A stretch of 64,000 nt of DNA from NCBI GenBank assembly GCA_026386955.1, contig JAPLMQ010000295.1, forward strand, positions 1-64,000, given 5' to 3'. Source of the stretch: Planctomycetota bacterium (GTDB taxonomy: Bacteria > Planctomycetota > Phycisphaerae > Phycisphaerales > Phycisphaeraceae). Below, piece by piece: positions 46,158 to 54,983 of the stretch (the first letter of the stretch is position 1; each line of letters opens with the position of its first letter). The notes under the pieces were generated by a model. It saw nothing but the letters and a program-made list of their open reading frames with translations. It did no database searches and had not been told where the DNA came from. A program made the translations under genes and the position numbers.

Positions 46158-47546
46158 TCACGGGCGCGGATGGAACTTCTCGATGACATGCTTGAGCCGC
46201 GAGGCGTCGACGTGCGTGTAGATCTGCGTGGTCTTGATGTTCGCGTGGCCGAGCAGCTCCTGCACCGCGCGGAGGTCGGCCCCGCCCGCGAGCAAATGCG
46301 TCGCGAAGGAATGCCGCAGCGTGTGCGGGTGGACGTCGCGCAGCCCCGCCCGGCGGGCGTGCTTGGTCACGACCTGCCAGACCACGATGCGCGTGATCGG
46401 CGCCCCGCTGCGCGAAAGCAGCAGGCGGTCCGTGGGCTTCTCGGCCCGCAGGAGCTTGGGGCGCAGCTCGCCCAGATAGAGCTTCGTCGCCTCCAGCGCA
46501 GGCCGGCCGATGGGGACGATCCGTTCCTTGTTCCCCTTTCCGATGACGCGGGCGACGCCCAAATCCATGTGCAGCCCGGTCAGGGTCAGGTCGGCCAACT
46601 CGCTGGCCCGCATGCCGCCCGCGTAGAGCAGCTCGAGCAGGGCGACGTCGCGCAGGTAGAGCGAATCGGTCTGCTGCGGGGCGGCGAGGAGCTTCTTGAT
46701 CTGCGTCTGCCCCAGCACGTCGGGCACGGTCTGCCAGTTCGAGGGCTGGGTGAGCAGGTCGGCGGGGTCCTTGTCGAGCATCGCCGACGACTCGAGGAAC
46801 CGCCCGAAGACGCGGATGGTCGCGACGTGGCGGGAGATCGAGCTGGTCGCCAGGCCGCGGGTGTCAAGGTGGCGGAGGTGGTCGGTGATGAGCGGATAAG
46901 TCAGGGCCTGCCAGCCGGGGACGCTCTTGGACTCGAGCCAGGCGGCGAGCTCGCGCAGGTCGGAGGCGTAGGCGGCGAGGGTGGCGTCGGCGAAGCCGCA
47001 TTCGATGCGGCAGTAGCCCAGGAAATCGCGGATCGACTTCTCGAAGGGCGAGGCCGAGGGCGGGCCGGTGCGGGCGATCGGGGGACGGATGCCCGAGGGC
47101 GGGATGACGGGCAGCCGCGCGGGGATGGCGGCAGGAATCGCGGAGGCGCTCGACGAGCCGAGTCGTGCGGCGGCGGCGGGCGAACCGGCGAGGCCGGGGC
47201 GGGCGGCGGGAGGCGCGACGCGGGAAACCGGGCCGGCGGGCACGGCCGAGGGGATGCGCATCGGGGCGGCGGCGCGATGTGGAAACGCCAGCGGCGGGAC
47301 GGAGTTCGCCACGACCGCCGGCGAAGCGGGCGCGGGCTGGGCGGCGGGAGCCGTGGCGGTTCCGGGGCTTCCGGGGGGCGCGCCGCGCCGCACCGCCCGC
47401 AGCCGCATCGGCGGCACGGGCACGGGCAACGGCACCACCACCTCGGGATTCGAAGAGGAGGCCGCGGGCGACGCCGACGTCGACGTCAAAGTCGAAGTGG
47501 CAGCCGGACCGCTGAGCGATGTTTTCTTCTGGCTGTCGGTGCCCAT
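46158..47546 (-). CDS. Tyrosine recombinase (XerC/XerD-like) with long Ala/Pro-rich N-terminus
   Basis: This is a 462-residue protein; XerC/D are usually about 300. Residues 1 to about 165 are low-complexity Ala/Pro/Ser. The SAM-like N-terminal core-binding domain starts at FEKSIRDFLGYCRIECGFADATLAAYASDL. The catalytic domain has all tyrosine-recombinase residues: Arg in GGMRASELADL, Lys in VIGKGNKERIVPIG, HTLRHSFATHLL, Arg in that box, His in LLGHANIKTTQ and the nucleophile Tyr in QIYTHVDASRLK. It likely resolves chromosome dimers at dif. The N-terminal extension is unusual and may be disordered. IR-C copy 1 lies eight bases downstream of the stop. Confidence 0.9.
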   Translation of the reverse strand: MGTDSQKKTSLSGPAATSTLTSTSASPAASSSNPEVVVPLPVPVPPMRLRAVRRGAPPGSPGTATAPAAQPAPASPAVVANSVPPLAFPHRAAAPMRIPSAVPAGPVSRVAPPAARPGLAGSPAAAARLGSSSASAIPAAIPARLPVIPPSGIRPPIARTGPPSASPFEKSIRDFLGYCRIECGFADATLAAYASDLRELAAWLESKSVPGWQALTYPLITDHLRHLDTRGLATSSISRHVATIRVFGRFLESSAMLDKDPADLLTQPSNWQTVPDVLGQTQIKKLLAAPQQTDSLYLRDVALLELLYAGGMRASELADLTLTGLHMDLGVARVIGKGNKERIVPIGRPALEATKLYLGELRPKLLRAEKPTDRLLLSRSGAPITRIVVWQVVTKHARRAGLRDVHPHTLRHSFATHLLAGGADLRAVQELLGHANIKTTQIYTHVDASRLKHVIEKFHPRP

Positions 47547-47791
47547 GTTCCGCCCGCTCCTGCCACCGCCGACCGCACCGAACCCCTCGGGACGCGCTAA
47601 GAAATATCGACGCAACCCGCATTGGGGCGTGAATCGTCCATTCGTCGAAATCGCCGCCCTGGAATCGACGCGAGCCCCTTCCCGCTTGCCGGTACAATGC
47701 CCCGCTTCGCCACGCATCGCCTACGTCGGGCCCCCCGCTCCGCCCCCCTTCCCTCGTCTGCCTCCGCAACAGCCCCCTACCCGGACTCCCC

Positions 47792-50035
47792 ATGCAGCCC
47801 TCGCTCGAACCCCGCGTCAACCGTTTCGCCGTCACCTTCGACGGCCCAGGCCCCACGCCCTCGCGCGGATCGGCCGACTCCATGCCGCTCGGCAACGGCG
47901 AGGTCGGGCTCAACGTCTGGGCCGACGCCGCGGGCGACCTGCTCTTCTACATCGCCCGCACCGACGCCTGGAGCCAGGACGCCCGTCCGCTCAAGCTCGG
48001 CCTGGTCCGCGTGAAGCTCTCCCCCAGCAGCCCTGTAGCCGGCATCACGCCCGAAACGCCCATCCGCCAATTCCTCAACCTCTTCCGTGGCCGCTACGAG
48101 CTCACCCTGGGCGACCCCAAGACGCCCAAGGCCACCATCTGGGTCTGGGTCGACGCCAACGCCCCGATCGTCCACGTCGAGGCGCAGGCCAGCGGCGACG
48201 TGAAGCTGCGCGTCGAGCTCGAACTCTGGCGCCACGAGCGCCGCGCGATCTCCGGCAAGGAGGTCCACTCCTTCTACGGCTTGGGCGGGGGACCCGAGCC
48301 GATCTTCGAGGAGCCCGACACGATCCTCGACCCGCGCAGCGAACGGCTCGTCTGGTGCCACCGCAACGAACGCTCCATCTGGCCGGCGAGCATGAAGCAC
48401 CAGGGGCTCGAATCCCTCGCGCCGCCCGCGGCCGACCCGCTCCTGCACCGCACCTTCGGCGGGGCCATCGAGGGCAAGGGGCTGCACCCGCTCGACAACG
48501 TCACGCTGGAGTCGGCGAACCCCGCGCGCCGGCACTCCTTCCGCGTCCACCTCCACACCGCCCAGACGCCCACCCTGCTGGAGTGGGCCCGGCAGCTCGA
48601 CGACCAGGTCGAGCAGGCCCTGCGCGTGGAGATCAAGACCTCCCGCGCGGCGCACGAGCGCTGGTGGCGGACCTTCTGGAGCCGAAGCTGGATCGAGGTG
48701 ACGGGCTCGCCCCAGGCCGAGGCGGTGAGCAAAGGCTACGCGCTGCAGCGGTTCATCTCCGCCTGCGCGGGGCGCGGGCAGTTCCCCATCAAATTCAACG
48801 GCTCGCTCTTCACCGCCGACTGGAACTTCGCGCCCGACGAATCCTACGACGCCGACTTCCGCCGCTGGGGCGGGCCCTACTGGTTCCAGAACACGCGGCT
48901 GCCCTACTGGCCGATGCTCGCCACGGGCGACTTCGAGATGATGGAGCCGCTCTTCGCGATGTACCTCCGCGCGATGCCGATGCTCGAGGCCCGCACGCGC
49001 CTCTACTTCAACCACGGCGGGGCCTTCTTCCCCGAGACCATGCACTTCTGGGGCGGATACGCCGACGAGAACTACGGCTGGAAGCGCGACGGCCTGCCCA
49101 TCAGCGAAGTCACCAACACCTACATCCGCTGGTATTGGTCCTGCTCGCTGGAGCTGCTCAGCCTCGCCATCGAACGCTACGACTACACCGCCGACGCGAA
49201 GTTCCTCGCGAACACGCTGCTCCCGCTCGCCCGCCCGCTGCTGCAGTTCTTCGACGAGCATTTCTCCCGCGACGCCGGCCGGCTGCGCATCGAGCCCGCC
49301 GCGGCCCTGGAGACCTGGCACCACGCGGTCAACCCCACGCCCGAGATCGCCGGCTTGATGCGCGTGCTCGACCGGCTCATCGCCCTGCCCGATTCCCCCG
49401 GGGGCGCCGGCGTCGAGGGCGACCGCGAGGGCTGGCAGCGCCTGCGCGACCAGCTCCCCCCGCTCCCGGTGAAAACCGTGGACGGCAAGACGGTCGTGCT
49501 GCCCGCGGAGGAGTTCGACAAGCACGCCAACTCGGAGAACCCCGAGCTTTACGCCGTCTTCCCCTACCGCCTGCTGGGCGTCGGCCGGCCCGACTTGGAG
49601 ACGGGCCTCGCCACCTTCGCCGCCCGGCTGATCAAGGGCTCGGAGGGCTGGCGGCAGGACGCGATCCAAGCGGCCTGCCTCGGCCTCGCCGACGAGGCCA
49701 AGCGCGACGTGGTCCACAACTTCACCACGCCTTACGCCGGCACGCGCTTCCCCGCCTGGTTCGGCCCGAACTTCGACTGGACCCCCGACCAGGACCACGG
49801 CAACGTCGCCATGATCGCCCTGCAACACATGCTCATCCAGCACGTGGGCGACAAGATCATCCTCTTCCCCGCCTGGCCCAAGGATTGGAACGTGAAGTTC
49901 CGCCTGCACGCCCCGGGGACGGCGGCCGAGCCGGGGGAAGTGGTGATCGAAGGCGAGTTCGCGGAGGGCAAGCCCGGGAAGATCGTGGTGACGCCAAGGA
50001 CGGCGATGCCACGAGTGGAGGTGACGGGGAAGTGA
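47792..50035 (+). CDS. GH95-like / DUF5703-type glycoside hydrolase
   Basis: This is a 747-residue protein with the layout of alpha/alpha-barrel glycosidases of the GH95/GH65 kind. The opening SMPLGNGEVGLNVWADAAGDLLFYIARTD is typical of the N-terminal beta-domain (DUF5703 or GH95 N). Central aromatic-rich segments (LFTADWNFAPDESYDADF, RWGGPYWFQNTRLPYWPML, HGGAFFPETMHFWGGYADEN) include several acidic candidates. The C-terminus (WPKDWNVKFRLHAPG) is the small sandwich domain. There is no signal peptide with this start. Alpha-L-fucosidase or galactosidase activity would fit GH95, but the match is by pattern only. Confidence 0.72.
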   Translation: MQPSLEPRVNRFAVTFDGPGPTPSRGSADSMPLGNGEVGLNVWADAAGDLLFYIARTDAWSQDARPLKLGLVRVKLSPSSPVAGITPETPIRQFLNLFRGRYELTLGDPKTPKATIWVWVDANAPIVHVEAQASGDVKLRVELELWRHERRAISGKEVHSFYGLGGGPEPIFEEPDTILDPRSERLVWCHRNERSIWPASMKHQGLESLAPPAADPLLHRTFGGAIEGKGLHPLDNVTLESANPARRHSFRVHLHTAQTPTLLEWARQLDDQVEQALRVEIKTSRAAHERWWRTFWSRSWIEVTGSPQAEAVSKGYALQRFISACAGRGQFPIKFNGSLFTADWNFAPDESYDADFRRWGGPYWFQNTRLPYWPMLATGDFEMMEPLFAMYLRAMPMLEARTRLYFNHGGAFFPETMHFWGGYADENYGWKRDGLPISEVTNTYIRWYWSCSLELLSLAIERYDYTADAKFLANTLLPLARPLLQFFDEHFSRDAGRLRIEPAAALETWHHAVNPTPEIAGLMRVLDRLIALPDSPGGAGVEGDREGWQRLRDQLPPLPVKTVDGKTVVLPAEEFDKHANSENPELYAVFPYRLLGVGRPDLETGLATFAARLIKGSEGWRQDAIQAACLGLADEAKRDVVHNFTTPYAGTRFPAWFGPNFDWTPDQDHGNVAMIALQHMLIQHVGDKIILFPAWPKDWNVKFRLHAPGTAAEPGEVVIEGEFAEGKPGKIVVTPRTAMPRVEVTGK

Positions 50036-50053
50036 GGGGCGCGGGTGTTGTTG

Positions 50054-50140
50054 GACGAGTCTCACGAGAACTGCCACATCCACAACACCGCGGCGAGCTA
50101 CCGGCTCTGGACGCGGCTCATTGAGCCGCATTTGAAGTGA
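50054..50140 (+). pseudogene. Possible C-terminal remnant of an alpha/beta hydrolase-like gene
   Basis: In the 147-bp gap after the GH95-like gene, one frame reads DESHENCHIHNTAASYRLWT and eight more residues to a TGA at 50138-50140. It looks like the last 28 residues of a larger enzyme (an S9/alpha-beta-hydrolase-type C-terminus would fit the His-rich pattern). No start or upstream body is present. Could equally be chance. Confidence 0.25.
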
Positions 50141-50182
50141 ACCTGGGTGGCCAGCCGTTCAAAACCATCACAAGGAGAATCC

Positions 50183-50554
50183 ATGCCGCAATTCCTGGTC
50201 GCCATCCACCACCGCGACGACTACGACCCGTCCAAGGAAGGCGAGGCGATGGCCCGCGACATCGACGTGCTCAACGACGAGATGGTGGCCGCGGGCATCC
50301 GGGTCTTCGTCGGCGGCCTGCACCACGCCGGCCGCGCGAAGTCGCTGCGGGCTCATTCCGGGCGCGGGGCCGGCGGCAAGGTGGCCGTCACCGACGGGCC
50401 CTACCTGAAGACCCACGAGCACGTGGGCGGCTTCTGGGTGCTGGAATGCGCCGACATGGAGGAGGCGGTGGCGTGGGGGCGCAAGGCCGTCGTCGCCTGC
50501 CGGGCGCCGGTGGAGGTGCGGCAGTTCCACGGACCGCGCGACGGAGGCAACTGA
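50183..50554 (+). CDS. YciI/DGPF-type protein (YCII-related domain)
   Basis: This is a 123-residue ferredoxin-like-fold protein. The YCII/DGPF hallmark is TDGPYLKTHEHVGGFWVLEC (usual form TDGPF). A strong ribosome site AAGGAG precedes the ATG. DGPF proteins are the most common genomic partners of ECF42 sigma factors, one of which lies 1.5 kb downstream (52006). The role of DGPF proteins is not settled; they may bind or process small molecules under stress. Confidence 0.85.
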   Translation: MPQFLVAIHHRDDYDPSKEGEAMARDIDVLNDEMVAAGIRVFVGGLHHAGRAKSLRAHSGRGAGGKVAVTDGPYLKTHEHVGGFWVLECADMEEAVAWGRKAVVACRAPVEVRQFHGPRDGGN

Positions 50555-50590
50555 GAGCGTCTGCTGAACGGCGCAATGCCCGACCTGTCC

Positions 50591-51067
50591 TCAGCCCTTC
50601 CGCGCCTTGTCGATCGCGGCGACGTCGATCTTCCCCATGGTCATCATCGCCGCGAAGGCGCGCTGGGCCTCCGCGCCGCCCTTGGCCATCGCCTCGGTCA
50701 GCGTGCGCGGCGTGATCTGCCAGGAGATGCCCCAGCGGTCCTTGCACCAGCCGCAGTGGCTCTCCTGCCCGCCGTTGCCGACGATCGCGTTCCAGTAGCG
50801 GTCGGTCTCCGCCTGGTCGTCTGTCGCGATCTGGAAGGAGAAGGCCTCGCTGTGCTTGAACATCTCGCCGCCGTTGATGCCGATGCAGGGGATGCCCACG
50901 ACGGTGAACTCCACCGTGAGGATCTGCCCCTTCTTTCCGCCCGGGAAGTTGTCGGGGGCTTTCCGCACCGCAGTCACCTTGCTGTCCGGGAAGGTGGCGG
51001 CGTAGAAGCGGGCGGCCTCCTCGGCATCCTTGACGTACCAGAGGCAGATGGTGTTCTTGGGGATCAT
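50591..51067 (-). CDS. PhnB-like VOC-superfamily protein
   Basis: This is a 158-residue protein of the 3-demethylubiquinone-methyltransferase-like/PhnB branch of the vicinal-oxygen-chelate fold. It shows TICLWYVKDAEEAARFYAAT, LTVEFTVVGIPCIGINGGE, FSFQIATDDQAETDRYWNAI, GGQESHCGWCKDRWGISWQI and the C-terminal RAFAAMMTMGKIDVAAIDKA. These proteins are frequently found near YciI and ECF42 genes. Transcribed opposite to its neighbours. Enzymatic function unknown. Confidence 0.87.
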   Translation of the reverse strand: MIPKNTICLWYVKDAEEAARFYAATFPDSKVTAVRKAPDNFPGGKKGQILTVEFTVVGIPCIGINGGEMFKHSEAFSFQIATDDQAETDRYWNAIVGNGGQESHCGWCKDRWGISWQITPRTLTEAMAKGGAEAQRAFAAMMTMGKIDVAAIDKARKG

Positions 51068-51097
51068 GGTCGGGGGCTCCTGGTGCTTGAGTGCGGC

Positions 51098-51457
51098 TTA
51101 TCTTCCCATCAATTCAACGCGATGCCCGTCCGGATCAGCGACCACCGCCCGACGGCCCCACTGGGAATCCTTGGGCGGAGCCACCGACTCGCCGCCTGCG
51201 GCGAGAAGCGACGCGTACGCCGCGTCGACGGATGGAACAGTGAATCCGACTCGTGTCGAGCTCGTGGGGGGAGCGTCTCCGACGAGCGGATAAATCTCGA
51301 AGACTTGCCCTCCTGACTCACTCGTCAAATGCATTGGCCCCTTGCCGTGCGAATGGCGGACAAGGCTCAATCCCAAGGCGCGGTAAAACAGGTGCGCGCG
51401 GTCGAGATCCCGGCTTCTCAAGACGACCAAGCTGCAAAGTACGTGATCGGCGGCCAT
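51098..51457 (-). CDS. VOC-family glyoxalase-like protein
   Basis: This is a 119-residue glyoxalase/bleomycin-resistance-type protein: LVVLRSRDLDRAHLFYRALGLSLVRHSHG, then RVGFTVPSVDAAYASLLAAGG and WGRRAVVADPDGHRVELMG. The start at 51457 is preferred because GGAG lies six bases upstream; 51469 is an alternative. The metal ligands are only partly conserved. It is separated from the PhnB-like gene by about 30 bp and probably shares its transcript. Confidence 0.8.
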   Translation of the reverse strand: MAADHVLCSLVVLRSRDLDRAHLFYRALGLSLVRHSHGKGPMHLTSESGGQVFEIYPLVGDAPPTSSTRVGFTVPSVDAAYASLLAAGGESVAPPKDSQWGRRAVVADPDGHRVELMGR

Positions 51458-51537
51458 TGGGTTCTCCATGCTGCATGCTATGTAGGACGCGTGGATTGTG
51501 CCAAGCGGCCGCACAATTGTTCGGGGAGCGATCGACT

Positions 51538-51966
51538 ATGCCCGGAATCCTGCGGTTCAACGGATCATCCAAGCGAGATCCCGCCATCGACGCTTGGCTC
51601 GACGCGGGCGAACCTCGCCTCGGCACCCTCGCCAAGACGTGGTTCGCCGCGATGCGCCGATGCGGCGGCGACGTCCGTGAGCTGATGCACGACGGCCTCG
51701 CCACGGCGTGCGTGGAGGACGCCCCGTTCGCCTACGTCGGAGTGTTCGCCGCTCACATCAACGTGGGATTCTTCCATGGCGCCGATCTGCCCGACCCCGC
51801 AGGCCTGCTGCAGGGCACGGGCAAGCGGATGCGGCATGTGAAGCTGCGGCCCGGGGCGGCAGCCGACGCCGCGGCGACGAAGGCGTTGACGATGTTGATC
51901 GAGGCCGCGTACAAGGACATCAAGTCGCGCCTGGCGGACGAGGGAGCGAAGGCGAGAATCGGATGA
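51538..51966 (+). CDS. DUF1801-family protein
   Basis: This is a 142-residue protein with the DUF1801 (YdhG-like) pattern: FAAMRRCGGDVRELMHDGL, ACVEDAPFAYVGVFAAHINV and GKRMRHVKLRPGA. The family includes iron-chaperone-like and uncharacterised proteins, often clustered with YciI and VOC proteins. It lies 40 bp before the ECF42 sigma gene on the same strand and may be co-transcribed. No catalytic assignment is possible. Confidence 0.78.
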   Translation: MPGILRFNGSSKRDPAIDAWLDAGEPRLGTLAKTWFAAMRRCGGDVRELMHDGLATACVEDAPFAYVGVFAAHINVGFFHGADLPDPAGLLQGTGKRMRHVKLRPGAAADAAATKALTMLIEAAYKDIKSRLADEGAKARIG

Positions 51967-52005
51967 TGGCCGCCAACCTGCACCGCCCGGCGTGAAACGA
52001 TCGAC

Positions 52006-53271
52006 ATGAACTCCGACGCCCCAGCGACGATCCGCAGCCAGATCGACGGGCTTTACCGCTCCGAGTCGCGGCGGGTCTTCGCCTCGCTGGTCCGGCTGCT
52101 GAACGATTTCGACCTGGCCGACGACGCCATGCACGAGGCCTTCGCGGCCGCCATCGAGGCTTGGCCGCACGAAGGCGTGCCGGCCAACCCGCGGGCGTGG
52201 CTGGTCTCGGCCGGGAAGTTCAAGGCGATCGACTCGCTCCGCCGGCAAGGGCGCCTCAAGCTGCTCCAGCCCGAGATCGCCGCGCGCCTCGAGGCCGTGG
52301 CCGAGGAGAACGCCGCCCGGGCGGCCACTGAGACCGGGACAGGGATCGAGGACGACCGCCTCCGGCTGATCTTCACCTGCTGCCATCCCGCCATCGACCC
52401 CAAGCTGCAACTGCCCCTGACGCTCCGCGAAGTCTGCGGCCTGACCACCGAGGAGATCGCCCACGCCTTCCTCACCTCCAAGGCGACGATGGCCCAGCGC
52501 ATCGTCCGCGGCAAGGCGAAGATCCGCGAGGCCGACATCCCCCTGGCCATCCCTTCGCTCGCGGGCATGCCCAGCCGGCTCGACGCGGTGCTGGCCGTCA
52601 TTTACCTCGTCTTCAACGAGGGCTACGCCGCGTCGCAGGGCGAGTCGTTGACGCGGGTGGACCTGACCGCCGAGGCGATCAGGCTGGGCCGGCTGCTGTT
52701 CGGCCTCCTGCCCGACCCCGAGGTCCAGGGCCTGCTCGCGTTGATGCTGCTGCACGAGTCGCGCAGGGAGTCGCGCGTCTCGCACGACGGCGAGATCGTC
52801 CTGCTCGAGGCCCAGGACCGCTCGCGCTGGGACCGCGGCATGATCGCCGAGGGCACGGCCATGGTGGAGCAGGCCCTGCGCTCGCGGCGGTTCGGCGCGT
52901 ACACGTTGCAGGCCGCGATCTCCGCGATCCACGCCGAGGCCCCCACCGCCGAGCGGACGGACTGGAACCAGATCGTCGTGCTCTACTCGGTGCTGCTGCG
53001 GATCGACCCCTCGCCGATCGTCGAGCTCAACCGCGCCGTCGCGGTGGCGATGCGCGACGGCCCGGAGGCCGGGCTGCAGATCATCGACCGCATCCTCGGC
53101 CGGGGCGAGCTCGGCCAATACCAGTTCGCCCACTCGGCCCGCGGCGAGCTGCTCCGGCGGGCGGGCAGGAGGCCGGAGGCGCTGACGGCCTTCCAGCAGG
53201 CGCTGGAGCTTGCCCGGCAGGAGCCGGAGAAGCGGTTCCTGGCGGCGCGGATCAAGGGGCTGGGCGGATGA
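52006..53271 (+). CDS. ECF42-type RNA polymerase sigma factor with C-terminal extension
   Basis: This is a 421-residue sigma factor. Residues about 15-85 are sigma-2 (LYRSESRRVFASLVRLLNDFDLADDAMHEAF, RAWLVSAGKFKAIDSLRRQ); about 125-175 are sigma-4 (LTLREVCGLTTEEIAHAFLTSKATMAQRIVRGKAKIR). The long C-terminus (DUF6596, FNEGYAASQGESLTRVDL; then a TPR-like end GELLRRAGRRPEALTAFQQALELARQ) is diagnostic of group ECF42. These act without a classical anti-sigma factor, and the extension is needed for activity. Flanking YciI/DGPF genes (50183, 53373) are its expected targets. Confidence 0.92.
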   Translation: MNSDAPATIRSQIDGLYRSESRRVFASLVRLLNDFDLADDAMHEAFAAAIEAWPHEGVPANPRAWLVSAGKFKAIDSLRRQGRLKLLQPEIAARLEAVAEENAARAATETGTGIEDDRLRLIFTCCHPAIDPKLQLPLTLREVCGLTTEEIAHAFLTSKATMAQRIVRGKAKIREADIPLAIPSLAGMPSRLDAVLAVIYLVFNEGYAASQGESLTRVDLTAEAIRLGRLLFGLLPDPEVQGLLALMLLHESRRESRVSHDGEIVLLEAQDRSRWDRGMIAEGTAMVEQALRSRRFGAYTLQAAISAIHAEAPTAERTDWNQIVVLYSVLLRIDPSPIVELNRAVAVAMRDGPEAGLQIIDRILGRGELGQYQFAHSARGELLRRAGRRPEALTAFQQALELARQEPEKRFLAARIKGLGG

Positions 53272-53372
53272 GGCCCGGTTCGGGAGAATATTTTTTTGCG
53301 CGCGATGTCGATCGCAGTCCGATGTGAAGGCCGGGCGCGTCCGGAACCGCAATCCCTGAACGAGGAACCGCC

Positions 53373-54200
53373 ATGAAGTACGTCTGTCTTGGATTCATCG
53401 ACGAGAGGAAGTTCCACCAGATCCCCCAGGCCGAGGCGCAGCGGATGATGGAGGAATGCTTCGCCTACGACGACGAGCTTCGCCGGGGCGGGCACTTCCT
53501 GGGGGGCGAGGCGCTCGACACCATCCGCAACGCGGTCACCCTGCGGATGAAGGGCGGCCAGGTCGAGGTCACCGACGGCCCCTACGCGGAGACCAAGGAG
53601 ACGCTCGGCGGGATACTGTTGTTGGAGGCCCGCGACCTGAACCACGCGATCGCACTGATGTCGAAGCACCCGGGCGTGAAGATGGGCCCCTTCGAGATCC
53701 GCCCCGCCGACGAGACGATCAACCAACTGCTCGCCCAGCGCGACGCCGCGGTCGCCCGCGAGAAGGCCGCGGGCCGGGTCCTCAGCACCACGCGGGAGAT
53801 CGCCGGCCCGCCCGGGAAAATCTACGACGCGTTCGAGAGGCCCGAGCAACTGGCGAAATGGTGGGGGCCGAAGGGCTTCACCAACACCTTCTCGCAGTTC
53901 GAGTTCAGGCCCGGCGGGCGCTGGGTCTTCGTCATGCACGGCCCGAACGGCGCCGACTACCCCAACGAGAGCGTGTTTCGGGAGCTCCAGCGGAATGTGA
54001 AGGTCGTGATCGAGCACGTCGTCGAGCCGCGGTTCACGCTCACGGTGACCCTGGCCGCCCGCGGCGGGGGCACGCACCTGACGTGGGACCAGGCGTTCGA
54101 GAGCGCGGAGGTCGCGGCGAAGCTGCGCTCGATCTGCGAGCCCTCCAACGAGGAGAACCTCGACCGGCTGGAGGCGGTGTTGGCGGGGGAGAGGCGGTGA
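53373..54200 (+). CDS. Fusion: YciI/DGPF domain + AHSA1 (SRPBCC) domain
   Basis: This is a 275-residue two-domain protein. Residues 1 to about 118 are a DGPF/YCII domain ([33 protein letters not shown]). A helical linker (about 119-134) leads to an AHSA1/SRPBCC lipid-binding-type domain ([42 protein letters not shown]..., then [13 protein letters not shown]). Both domain types are separately common next to ECF42 genes; here they are fused. A TGTCGA at 53306-53311, 62 bp before the ATG, resembles the -35 element described for ECF42 promoters, but no matching -10 at normal spacing is evident. Confidence 0.85.
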   Translation: MKYVCLGFIDERKFHQIPQAEAQRMMEECFAYDDELRRGGHFLGGEALDTIRNAVTLRMKGGQVEVTDGPYAETKETLGGILLLEARDLNHAIALMSKHPGVKMGPFEIRPADETINQLLAQRDAAVAREKAAGRVLSTTREIAGPPGKIYDAFERPEQLAKWWGPKGFTNTFSQFEFRPGGRWVFVMHGPNGADYPNESVFRELQRNVKVVIEHVVEPRFTLTVTLAARGGGTHLTWDQAFESAEVAAKLRSICEPSNEENLDRLEAVLAGERR

Positions 54201-54236
54201 AACTTCGGGCCAGAACCCAAATCGGCCATTTTTCGC

Positions 54237-54271
54237 TTGCCAATCGACATGGACCAGTTAGAATGGTCCAT
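54237..54271 (+). promoter_or_regulatory. Promoter with overlapping operator palindrome, toxin-antitoxin operon
   Basis: TTGCCA (54237-54242) and TAGAAT (54259-54264) with 16 nt between give a good sigma-70-type promoter. A perfect inverted repeat ATGGACCA-N7-TGGTCCAT (54249-54271) spans the spacer and -10 region, the usual place for a Phd/VapB-type autorepressor to bind. It lies 18 bp before the antitoxin ATG. Confidence 0.65.
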
Positions 54272-54288
54272 ATCGAAAGGGCCCAACG

Positions 54289-54555
54289 ATGGCACGCAAG
54301 AATGACCGCAAGGACGATGACCAGCCGGTCGGCGTGACCGACTTCAAGGCCCACTGCCTGGCCCTGATCGACGACGTCGCCCGCGGGAAGCGCCGTCGGG
54401 TGCTCCTCATGAAGCACAACCATCCGGTCGCCGCGATCGTCCCGGTGGAGCAGCCCCCCACCGAGCTTTGGGGCGCGCTGCGCGGCACGGTCAAGGTCGC
54501 CCCGGGCACGGACCTGACCCGCGGCACCGGTGAACCGTGGAAAGCGGAGGGCTGA
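54289..54555 (+). CDS. Phd/YefM-family antitoxin
   Basis: This is an 88-residue protein. The N-terminal Phd-like DNA-binding fold is visible: VGVTDFKAHCLALIDDVARGKRRRVLLMKHNHPVAAIVPVE. The C-terminal part would be the toxin-binding tail (GTVKVAPGTDLTRGTGEPW). It is followed by the PIN toxin gene after 3 bp. The palindrome over its promoter suggests autoregulation by the antitoxin or the TA complex. Confidence 0.85.
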   Translation: MARKNDRKDDDQPVGVTDFKAHCLALIDDVARGKRRRVLLMKHNHPVAAIVPVEQPPTELWGALRGTVKVAPGTDLTRGTGEPWKAEG

Positions 54556-54558
54556 TCC

Positions 54559-54978
54559 TTGGCGGCACGCCCCCTGCTCCTCGACACCTGCGCGACGATC
54601 TGGCTGATGAACGGCGACGCCATGAGCGCGGCGTCGCGCAAGGCGATCGCCGCGGCGCAGGTGGCCAACCTCGGCGTATACGTCTCGCCGATCTCCGCAT
54701 GGGAAATCGCGACGCTGGTCGCCAAGAACCGGCTCCAGCTCACGCTCACTCCCGGAGCGTGGTTCGACGCGCTCCTCGCCCTTCCAGGCGTGCGATTGGC
54801 GCCGATGACGCCGAACATCCTGATCGCGTCGGCCTCATTGCCGGGCTCGCCACCGAACGACCCGGCCGACCGCATCATCGCGGCGACGGGCAGGCTCCTC
54901 GGTTATGCCATCGTCACGCGCGACGGGGAGTTGATCCCCTACGGCAAGGCGGGGCACGTCGAGACGGTGGCCTGTTGA
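54559..54978 (+). CDS. vapC: VapC-like PIN-domain toxin
   Basis: This is a 139-residue PIN-domain ribonuclease. The conserved acids are present: Asp in LLLDTCATIW, Glu in SPISAWEIATLV, Asp in NDPADRIIAATG and Asp in AIVTRDGELI. VapC toxins cleave tRNA or rRNA when released from the antitoxin. The TTG start lies 3 bp after the antitoxin stop, so it is probably translationally coupled. The pairing with a Phd-like antitoxin is common. Confidence 0.88.
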   Translation: MAARPLLLDTCATIWLMNGDAMSAASRKAIAAAQVANLGVYVSPISAWEIATLVAKNRLQLTLTPGAWFDALLALPGVRLAPMTPNILIASASLPGSPPNDPADRIIAATGRLLGYAIVTRDGELIPYGKAGHVETVAC

Positions 54979-54983
54979 CCGCC

